Of a stretch of DNA of 43,804 bases, positions 36,983 to 43,804 are shown in pieces. Source of the stretch: Acidobacteriota bacterium. GTDB taxonomy: Bacteria; Acidobacteriota; Holophagae; Holophagales; Holophagaceae. The translations under genes and the position numbers were made by a program. Position 1 is the first letter of the stretch, and each line of letters starts with the position of its first letter. The stretch is taken from positions 5,972 through 49,775 of the forward strand of contig JAJZQW010000011.1 of NCBI GenBank assembly GCA_021802985.1. The letters run 5' to 3'. Under the pieces are notes generated by a model. That model had not been told where the DNA came from, made no database searches, and saw only the letters and a list, made by a program, of their open reading frames with translations.

Positions 36983-38035
36983 GTGAAAGTCCTCATCCTC
37001 GGCGTCAACGGCTTCATCGGCTCCCACCTGGTGGGCCGCATCCTCCGCGACACGGACTGGGAGGTCTTCGGGCTGGACCTCGGCACCCACAAGGTGGAGG
37101 AGTATCTGGACAACCCCCGGTTCCACTTCGTGGAGGGCGACGTCACCATCTCCAAGGAGTGGATCGAGTACCACATCAAGAAGTGCGACGTGGTGCTGCC
37201 GCTGGTCGCCATCGCCACCCCGAAGGTCTACGTGACGGACCCCCTGCGGGTCTTCGAGCTGGACTTCGAGGAGAACCTCCGCGTGGTTCGGCAGTGCGTG
37301 AAGTACAAGAAGCGCGTGGTCTTCCCCAGCACCTCCGAGGTCTATGGCATGTGCCCCGACGCGGAGTTCGACGAGTACGAGTCCCCCCTGGTGACGGGCC
37401 CCATCCCCATGAACCGTTGGATCTACAGCACCAGCAAGCAGCTGCTGGACCGCGTGATCTGGGCTTACGGCTTCCAGCAGGGACTGAAGTTCACCCTCTT
37501 CCGGCCCTTCAACTGGATGGGCCCCAAACTCGATAGCCTGAACACCGCCAAGGAGGGCAGCTCGCGCCTGGTGACCCAGTTCAGCTGGAACCTCTTCAAC
37601 GGCGAGCCCCTGAACTTGGTGGATGGCGGCACAGCCCGCCGCTGCTTCATCGATGTGGAGGATGCCATGGATGGGCTGATGTCCGTCCTGCGCAACGAGG
37701 GCGGCAAGGCCGACGGCCAGATCTTCAACATCGGCAATCCGGTCAATGACTTCAGCGTCCGCGAGATCGCCGAAATGATGATCGCCATCTGGAAGGACCA
37801 CCCCTTCCGCAAGGAGCGGGGCATCCCCGAGGGCCGCATGGTCGAGACCGGCAGCGGCGACTTCTATGGCAAGGGCTACCAGGACGTGGCCCGGCGCACC
37901 CCCAGCATCAAGCGGATGCAGCAGACCTTCGGCTTCGAGCCCAAGGTGTCCATGACGGATTCGCTCCGCAAGGCCCTGGATTTCTTCGTCGAGGAGCATA
38001 AGGCGCTGGAGAAGGTCGTCGAGACCGAGAGCTAG
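36983..38035 (+). CDS. NAD-dependent epimerase/decarboxylase, stand-alone ArnA C-terminal-domain type (UDP-glucuronate decarboxylase)
   Basis: KVLILGVNGFIGSHLVGRILRDTDWEVFGLDLG, SKEWIEYHIKKCDVVLPLVAIATP, FPSTSEVYGMCPD, RWIYSTSKQLLDRVIWAYG, FTLFRPFNWMGPKLDSL: near motif-by-motif match to the E. coli ArnA dehydrogenase domain, with no formyltransferase domain. Confidence 0.92.
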   Translation: MKVLILGVNGFIGSHLVGRILRDTDWEVFGLDLGTHKVEEYLDNPRFHFVEGDVTISKEWIEYHIKKCDVVLPLVAIATPKVYVTDPLRVFELDFEENLRVVRQCVKYKKRVVFPSTSEVYGMCPDAEFDEYESPLVTGPIPMNRWIYSTSKQLLDRVIWAYGFQQGLKFTLFRPFNWMGPKLDSLNTAKEGSSRLVTQFSWNLFNGEPLNLVDGGTARRCFIDVEDAMDGLMSVLRNEGGKADGQIFNIGNPVNDFSVREIAEMMIAIWKDHPFRKERGIPEGRMVETGSGDFYGKGYQDVARRTPSIKRMQQTFGFEPKVSMTDSLRKALDFFVEEHKALEKVVETES

Positions 38036-38155
38036 GGCTTGAACGGCTCGGCGCGGTCAGTGGTGACGACTCATGGGATGGGTGCCGGGCTACGCTGAGG
38101 CAGAATCGCATCTCTTTTTTGGGTCTTCGTGGTGATTCTTTTTCTTTTCGATGAG

Positions 38156-39862
38156 ATGAAACCCATGACGCGCCGCGAACGCTGGACCCTGATTCTGATC
38201 TGGCTGGGGCTGGGCCTTTTCCCGCTGCTGGTCCGCCCGCTCTGGGAGCCGGACGAGGCGCGCTACGCGGAGATCCCCCGGGAGATGCTGGCCACCGGGG
38301 ACTGGCTCACGCCGCACCTGAACGGGGTGCTCTACTTCGAGAAACCACCGTTCCAGTACTGGCTGTCGGCCATCAGCCTGAGGCTCTTCGGGGTGAACGG
38401 TGCCGCGGCGCGGTTGCCCTTGGCGTTGGCTTCGGGGCTCATGATCTGGGCGGCCTGGCGCCTCGCGAAGCGGCTGGGGGCCCGGCAGCCGATGTGGGCG
38501 CCCTTCATGGCCGCGACCTGCCTCCTGGGCTTCCTGGTGGGGCAGATTCTCACCCTGGACGCCCTCTTCAGCGCCCTGGTGGTGGCCGCCCTCGTGGCCT
38601 CGGTGGAAGCGGTGGCTGCCCGCGTCGAAGCGCGGCCCGCCACGGCCTGGACCGTGGGGGCCTTCGTGCTGCTGTCCGCGGCCTTCCTGACCAAGGGGGT
38701 GGCGGCGTTGGCACTCCTGGGGCCGGCCCTGATCGGCTCGCTGGCCTTCGTGAGGGGCCGCCCAGCCTTGAAGAAGGCCGTGCTGGCCACGGCCTTCAGT
38801 CCCTGGGGCTGGCTGCTGGCGGCGGTCCTGACGGCCCCCTGGTTCGTGGCCGTGGAGCGCGCGAATCCGGGCTACGCCTGGTTCTTCTTCATCCATGAGC
38901 ACATCGCCCGCTTCACCACCCACGAGGCCCACCGGCAGGGCTCCAACAACTGGTTCCTGGACAAGCTCTACTTCGTGGGGATCCTGGCCGTCGGGTTGCT
39001 GCCCTGGCTGTCCGCCTCTGTGGTCGGCCTGCGCCGCGCCTGGGCCTACCTGTGGAGCCGCGGGCCCCGGGCCGAGGATGGCGGCTTCTCCCGCTGGGCC
39101 GTGGCCATGGTGCTCCTCGCCTTCGCCTGGCCGCTCCTCTTCTTCAGCGTCTCGGGTTCCAAGCTGCCACCCTACATCCTGCCCGTGGTGATCCCCCTGG
39201 CGGCCCTGGCCTGCACCTTCGAGCGGGAGGGCGAGGAGGGCAGGGCCCTGGCGCGCACGGGGAAGGAATTGGGGATCCTCTCCCTGCTCTTCCTGGCCGC
39301 GGGGCTGGCCTTCTCGAAGGATCTGAGCGGCGGTCTGGGCTGGCTCCTGGCGCTGGCCGTGTCGCTGGCGCTGCTGGCCTTCTGGGCGCATCGGCCTGGC
39401 AGCCTGACCGGACCGGGCTGGAAGGTGCTGACGGGCCCGCGCCTCATGGTACTGCTTGGGGCGGCCCTCTGGCTCCTGATCCTGGCCGCCCAGGCGACGG
39501 CGGGTCCGGGCAAGACCGTCGCCACCCTCGTCAGGGAATCGCCGGCTGAGGCCCAGTGGATCAGCTATGGCACCTACTTCCAGGGGCTCCCCTTCTACGG
39601 GCACACCCGCTGCGTGGTGGTGGCGGGCACCGGCGAACTGGCCTATGGCCGCGACCATCTCGGCACCGGGGCCGGCCGCTGGTTCAATGAAGACCCGACT
39701 GCCCTGGGGGCCGTGGCCGACCGCATGAAGGCCGAGGATCCGCGCCGACCCGTGCTGGTGCTGGCTCCGCCGCGCACCTGGGACCGCCTCGATCCCCGTG
39801 CCCGGGCGGGCTGGGAGGAGCTGCGGCGCAGTCCCGCAGGCGTGGTGGCCCGGCGCAGGTAG
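38156..39862 (+). CDS. ArnT/PMT-family membrane glycosyltransferase
   Basis: RPLWEPDEARYAEIPREMLATGDWLTPHLNGVLYFEKPPFQYWLSAISLRLFG: ArnT first-periplasmic-loop motif; many TM helices. Start 38156 or 38165. Confidence 0.9.
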   Translation: MKPMTRRERWTLILIWLGLGLFPLLVRPLWEPDEARYAEIPREMLATGDWLTPHLNGVLYFEKPPFQYWLSAISLRLFGVNGAAARLPLALASGLMIWAAWRLAKRLGARQPMWAPFMAATCLLGFLVGQILTLDALFSALVVAALVASVEAVAARVEARPATAWTVGAFVLLSAAFLTKGVAALALLGPALIGSLAFVRGRPALKKAVLATAFSPWGWLLAAVLTAPWFVAVERANPGYAWFFFIHEHIARFTTHEAHRQGSNNWFLDKLYFVGILAVGLLPWLSASVVGLRRAWAYLWSRGPRAEDGGFSRWAVAMVLLAFAWPLLFFSVSGSKLPPYILPVVIPLAALACTFEREGEEGRALARTGKELGILSLLFLAAGLAFSKDLSGGLGWLLALAVSLALLAFWAHRPGSLTGPGWKVLTGPRLMVLLGAALWLLILAAQATAGPGKTVATLVRESPAEAQWISYGTYFQGLPFYGHTRCVVVAGTGELAYGRDHLGTGAGRWFNEDPTALGAVADRMKAEDPRRPVLVLAPPRTWDRLDPRARAGWEELRRSPAGVVARRR

Positions 39863-39872
39863 CGTTCCGAGC

Positions 39873-40115
39873 CTACTTTTTGAAGGCCTTTTTTACGCCA
39901 TGCCCGGCTTCCTTGGCGCCCTTGGCGATGCCCTTGCCGGCGGTCTTGGCGCCGCGGCCCACGGCCTTCCCACCTTCCTTGGCGACATGGCCGATGGCCT
40001 TGCCACCCTCCTTCACGCCGTGGGCGATTTCCTTGCCAGCCTGCTTGAGGTCCTCCTTCAGGTGGGAGGGGCCGGGGGTGACAAGGAGGGCGAGGCTGAG
40101 CAGGGTGGGTAGCAT
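39873..40115 (-). CDS. Small secreted Lys/Gly/Ala-rich protein with 11-residue repeats
   Basis: Signal-like MLPTLLSLALLVTPG followed by KEIAHGVKEGG/KAIGHVAKEGG/KAVGRGAKTAG/KGIAKGAKEAG; complete ORF filling the gap between neighbouring genes. Confidence 0.75.
   Translation of the reverse strand: MLPTLLSLALLVTPGPSHLKEDLKQAGKEIAHGVKEGGKAIGHVAKEGGKAVGRGAKTAGKGIAKGAKEAGHGVKKAFKK
39903..40034 (-). repeat. Four 33-nt coding repeats (11-aa units) within the small secreted protein
   Basis: Residues 28-71 divide cleanly into four 11-mers of pattern K-x-[IV]-x-x-x-[AV]-K-[ET]-[GA]-G. Confidence 0.85.
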
Positions 40116-40167
40116 GGTTCCATTCTAGGCCGTTCCGGGATTCCCGCCCCTAGGGGAAGATGGAGGG

Positions 40168-41871
40168 ATGGAAGACTTCCAGGATCAAGCCATTCCGGGC
40201 GGGACCGCGGGCCGATGGGTCCGGCGGAACCTGCCCGTGCTCCTCTTCGCCCTGCTGCTGCTGGCGGTGCTGCCCATGCGGGACCTCTGGGCGCCGGATG
40301 AGCCGGACTTCGCCCAGTGCGTCAAGGAGATGCGCCACATGGGGAGTTGGCTGCTCCCCTACCTGAACGGCCAGCCCTACAGCGAGAAACCCATCCTCTA
40401 CTACTGGGTGATGAAGGTCTCGGCGATGGGGTTCGACCGGCTCACGGGGGGCTTCGGCTTCACCGAAGGCGTGGCGGCCTGGGCCCTGCGGCTGCCCTCC
40501 GTGGTGGCCTCGGTCGCCTTCATGGTCGCCTTCCGTCGCTGGATCCAGCGGTTCCTCGACCGGGGCACCGCGGACCTGGCGGTGATGGTGCTGGCGACCA
40601 CACCCCTCTGGTTCTGGCAGTCGGAGTTCATCCAGATCGACCTGCTCTTCGCCGCCCTGCTGGCCTGGAGCTGGTTCTGCTGGCTGGCGGGCTACCTGCT
40701 GTTGAGGGGGCACGCGGCGCCCCGGTCGGCGGGCGAGCATCGCCGGTGGTTCCTCCAGGCCTATGTCTGGCTGGCCCTGGCCTTCCTGGCCAAGGGACCA
40801 TTGGCGCCGGTGCTCTCCCTCCTCCTGGTGGGGACCTTCCTCCTCTGGCAGCGGGACCTGAAGGCCCTTCCGCGCACCGGCATCGTGGCCGGGCTGGCGA
40901 TCACGCTGGCCCTCGTGGCGCCCTGGTACGTGGCCGCCGGCGTGAAGGGCGGCGCGCACTACGCCTACGAGATGATCATCTTCCAGAATGTCCAGCGGGC
41001 CACCCATGCCTGGGACCACATCCAGCCCTGGTGGCAGTACGGCCAGTATCTGCTGGGCGACTTCTTCCCCTGGGTGCTGCTCCTGCCGGCCCTGGCCCTC
41101 TTCCTTCGGCGGAGCGGGGCCCTGGGCCGCCCGGCCACCCGGTTCATCCTGCTGGCCTTCGCCGTGCCTTTCGTCTTTCTCAGCGCCGTCCAGAGCAAGC
41201 AGGGCAAGTACCTGCTCATGAGCTATCCCTTTCTGGCCCTTCTGCTGGCGGGCCTGCTACGCGACCTGGCCTCGGGTGGGGCCCCCGCGCGCATCCGCCG
41301 CCTGGGTGGACTCCTGGCGGCAGGCCTGGCGCTCCCGGCCGGCGCCCTCGTGGCCGTCGCCCTGGGGGCGGGCGGCGCCAGGCTCCAGGCGCAGGTGAGT
41401 GCCTACCTGGGGCCCATCCGCCTCATGGCCGCGGTGATGACCGTAGGAACCCTGGTCGTGATTCTCGCGGCGATCAAGGGGCAGGGGCAACGGCTGGTGC
41501 CCGCGGCGGCCCTGAGCCTCGGCCTGCTCTACCTGGTGGGAGGCACCTGGGGCTTCCGCCGCCTCGATCCCGCCAAGAACTACCGTCGCTGGACCACCGC
41601 TGTGCAGCCCTTGATCGCCGGTCGGCAGGTGTTCTACTGGCAGACCATCCGCAGCGGCGTGATGGTCTACACCGATCACCTGATGCCTGAGCTGCGCACC
41701 GCCGCGGCCCTGGAGCGGCTCGACCCCGAGGCCCGGCTGGTGGCCCAGCGGGACGAATGGGAGCAGGACGCCTGGGGCATGACCCCGGCCCTGCGGGCCC
41801 GCTTCGACGTGCTGCTGTCCGTACCCACCGGGGGCGGCGACATCCTGCTGTTGAAGAAGAAGCCTGACTGA
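40168..41871 (+). CDS. Second ArnT/PMT-family membrane glycosyltransferase
   Basis: RDLWAPDEPDFAQCVKEMRHMGSWLLPYLNGQPYSEKPILYYWVMKVSAM; multi-TM; same loop motif as the upstream ArnT-like gene. Confidence 0.88.
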   Translation: MEDFQDQAIPGGTAGRWVRRNLPVLLFALLLLAVLPMRDLWAPDEPDFAQCVKEMRHMGSWLLPYLNGQPYSEKPILYYWVMKVSAMGFDRLTGGFGFTEGVAAWALRLPSVVASVAFMVAFRRWIQRFLDRGTADLAVMVLATTPLWFWQSEFIQIDLLFAALLAWSWFCWLAGYLLLRGHAAPRSAGEHRRWFLQAYVWLALAFLAKGPLAPVLSLLLVGTFLLWQRDLKALPRTGIVAGLAITLALVAPWYVAAGVKGGAHYAYEMIIFQNVQRATHAWDHIQPWWQYGQYLLGDFFPWVLLLPALALFLRRSGALGRPATRFILLAFAVPFVFLSAVQSKQGKYLLMSYPFLALLLAGLLRDLASGGAPARIRRLGGLLAAGLALPAGALVAVALGAGGARLQAQVSAYLGPIRLMAAVMTVGTLVVILAAIKGQGQRLVPAAALSLGLLYLVGGTWGFRRLDPAKNYRRWTTAVQPLIAGRQVFYWQTIRSGVMVYTDHLMPELRTAAALERLDPEARLVAQRDEWEQDAWGMTPALRARFDVLLSVPTGGGDILLLKKKPD

Positions 41872-41890
41872 TGCCCGAACTGGAGATCCC

Positions 41891-42268
41891 GTGAGTCCAA
41901 CCATGAAGGCCATTCCCCTCATCGTCATCGGCGTGCTGCTCAACGCCGTGGCCCAGATCTGCCTCAAGAAGGGCCTCCAGGCCGCCGGGGGCATGCAGCT
42001 GGCCGTGGGGCCGCTGTTCCGTCTGATGCTGGAGCCCTGGGTGCTGGCGGGCCTGGCCTGCTACGTCGTGAGCGTCGTGGTATGGCTCGGCGCCCTCAGC
42101 CTCGTCCAGGTGAACTTCGCCTACCCCTTCATCGCGCTGGGGTTCATCGCGAACGCTTTTCTTGCCCGCGCCTTCCTGGGCGAGGCCATGACCCCCATGC
42201 GCTGGGTCGCCCTGGCCATCATCGTCCTCGGCGTCAGCCTTCAGGCCTTGAGCGGCGGGGGCAAGTGA
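41891..42268 (+). CDS. EamA/SMR-type small transporter (ArnE/ArnF-like)
   Basis: Four TM helices; IPLIVIGVLLNAVAQICLKKGLQ...VVWLGALSLVQVNFAYPFIALGFIANAFLARAFLGEAMTPMRWVALAIIVLGVSLQAL. Confidence 0.85.
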   Translation: MSPTMKAIPLIVIGVLLNAVAQICLKKGLQAAGGMQLAVGPLFRLMLEPWVLAGLACYVVSVVVWLGALSLVQVNFAYPFIALGFIANAFLARAFLGEAMTPMRWVALAIIVLGVSLQALSGGGK

Positions 42269-42310
42269 ACGCAGCGCCCTTCCCCCGAAGGGGGTTGGGC
42301 TGGCGGTGGC

Positions 42311-43699
42311 TCAGACGGGCTTGGCCGTCAGCATCCGCGCCAGGGTGAACCGGCCCTGAGCCAGCCTCGGCAGGGCCCGGGCCAGGGCCTCGCGGCTGCA
42401 GGCCAGGGTCGCGCACCAGGTGTCCACGGGGAGCTCGCCGCCCTCGGGATGGTCCGCCACCCAGGCTTCCCAGAGCGCGGCCAGGGGTTCGGGCGCGGGC
42501 TCCTGGTGATCCCGCCAGCTGCGTTCCTGGGGCCGGCGCGGGGCGTGGAAGGCCGTGCCCTGCAGCTTCACCGGGAGGAAGGCCTGGGGGCGGTCGTAGT
42601 CGTCATGGGAGTAGTGGTAGCCCTCGCCGCGCCCGGCCTTGCGGGCGGTGGCGGTGTGGGCATCGCGGATGGCCTCGGGGATGGGGGCGTCCTCCGCGGC
42701 CAGGGCGGCGTCGATGGCCAGGACGGTGGCGTTGCTCTTGGCGGCGTTGGCCACGTAGATCACAGCCTGGGCCAGGGGGATGCGGGCCTCGGGCCAGCCG
42801 ATCTGCTCCACGGCGCGGCTGGCGGCCTCGGCCAGGAGGAAGGCCTGGGGATCGGCGTTGCCCACATCCTCGGCGGCGCAGACCATCAGCCGCCGGGCGA
42901 TGAAACGGGGATCCTCGCCGCCCCGGATCATGCGGCTCAGGTAGTAGAGCGCCGCATCGGCGTCGGAGCCCCGCAGGCTCTTCTGGAAGGCGCTGGCCAG
43001 GTCGTAGTGGCCGTCTGCGCGATCGAACATCATCCGCCCGCCCAGGGCGCCCTGGAGGGACTCCAGGTCCGGATCGGGCATCTCCATCCAGGTCTCCAGC
43101 CCCGAAAGGGCCGAGCGCAGGTCGCCCCCCGCCCACTGGGAGAGCCAGTCGAAGACCTCGGGAGGTTCGGGCGGGCCCGGCCGCTCCTTCGCCCAGGCCC
43201 GCTTCAGCACCTGCAGGATGTGCGCGGGCTCGAGGGCCTTCAGGGCGATGAGCTGGCAGCGGCTCCGCAGCGCAGGGTTCAGGTAGAAGGCCGGATTCTC
43301 CGTTGTCGCCCCGATGAGGATGGCCTCGCCGCGCTCCAGGAAGGGCAGCAGGATGTCCTGCTGGGCCCGGTTGAAGCGGTGGATCTCGTCCAGGAACACC
43401 ACGGGCGGCACGGCCCGGAAGAGGGGCATCTCCCGGCTGTCGGCCAGGAACTTCTTCAGTTCCGCCGCGCTGCCGCTGGCGCCGGAAAACTCCATGAACC
43501 CGTGGCCCGTGGCCTCGGCGAGGATGCGGGCCAGGGTGGTCTTCCCCGTACCGGGAGGCCCCCACATCACCATGGACGGCAGCCGTCCGCCCGCCGTGAG
43601 CCGCGTCAGCGCCCCCTTCGGCCCCAGCAGGTGCGCCTGGCCCACCACCTCATCCAGGGAGGCGGGGCGCAGACGCTCGGGCAGGGGGACGTGGGACAT
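42311..43699 (-). CDS. rarA: Replication-associated recombination protein A (AAA ATPase)
   Basis: PLPERLRPASLDEVVGQAHLLGPKGALTRL, MVMWGPPGTGKTTLARILAEAT, VVFLDEIHRFNRAQQDILLPFLERGEAILIGATTENPAFYLNPALRSRCQ. Confidence 0.97.
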   Translation of the reverse strand: MSHVPLPERLRPASLDEVVGQAHLLGPKGALTRLTAGGRLPSMVMWGPPGTGKTTLARILAEATGHGFMEFSGASGSAAELKKFLADSREMPLFRAVPPVVFLDEIHRFNRAQQDILLPFLERGEAILIGATTENPAFYLNPALRSRCQLIALKALEPAHILQVLKRAWAKERPGPPEPPEVFDWLSQWAGGDLRSALSGLETWMEMPDPDLESLQGALGGRMMFDRADGHYDLASAFQKSLRGSDADAALYYLSRMIRGGEDPRFIARRLMVCAAEDVGNADPQAFLLAEAASRAVEQIGWPEARIPLAQAVIYVANAAKSNATVLAIDAALAAEDAPIPEAIRDAHTATARKAGRGEGYHYSHDDYDRPQAFLPVKLQGTAFHAPRRPQERSWRDHQEPAPEPLAALWEAWVADHPEGGELPVDTWCATLACSREALARALPRLAQGRFTLARMLTAKPV

Positions 43700-43804
43700 G
43701 GTGGACCTAGGAGCGTGTCCAAGTAATGGGTGGGGGCTGCACTGGGGCGCCAGCCGAGGGAGGGAAGGAAGGCGACGAAGGCCTTGGTGGTTCCAAGGAC
43801 GAGG

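Noticed and set aside
38090-39658. 522-aa minus-strand ORF opposite the first ArnT-like gene
   Set aside because: Q/G/E/R-rich shadow of a TM protein; no ribosome-binding site or domain.
39903-40034. Possible CRISPR or satellite array from the 33-nt repeats
   Set aside because: Repeats are contiguous, diverged and in frame with no spacers; they are explained as protein-coding 11-mers.
1-43804. tRNA, rRNA, known riboswitches, prophage or plasmid modules
   Set aside because: No cloverleaf, rRNA-like stretch, phage structural genes, integrase or replication/partition genes were recognised by reading; a tool-based scan would be needed for a definitive negative.

Overview
GC-rich, gene-dense bacterial chromosome segment. 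Gene content and protein style suggest Acidobacteriota, possibly Holophagae/Geothrix-like; this is inference only. I support about 35 protein-coding genes plus several intrinsic-terminator hairpins. I saw no rRNA, tRNA, CRISPR array or prophage. Most genes are housekeeping: prfC, class I FBA aldolase, beta-oxidation enzymes, nadC, purE, two gap genes, pyk, cinA, plsY, gpsA and rarA. The observations most worth following up are: (1) a secreted S55 (SpoIVB-type) protease whose Ser and His motifs appear in the opposite order to SpoIVB, in a likely operon with a large secreted beta-rich protein; (2) a duplication of the purE 5' end that creates a 36-codon upstream ORF overlapping the purE start, next to a CACCAAGN triplet repeat with a diverged second copy before an arnT-like gene; (3) a small secreted cationic protein built of 11-residue repeats (alpha-synuclein/LEA/apolipoprotein-like) lying between two ArnT-like glycosyltransferases in a partial 'arn' cluster; (4) a LipB-Nudix fusion; (5) tandem GAPDH genes, one with the CTTNC active-site motif changed to CTAHA; (6) a possible insertion-sequence end at the right edge of the window.
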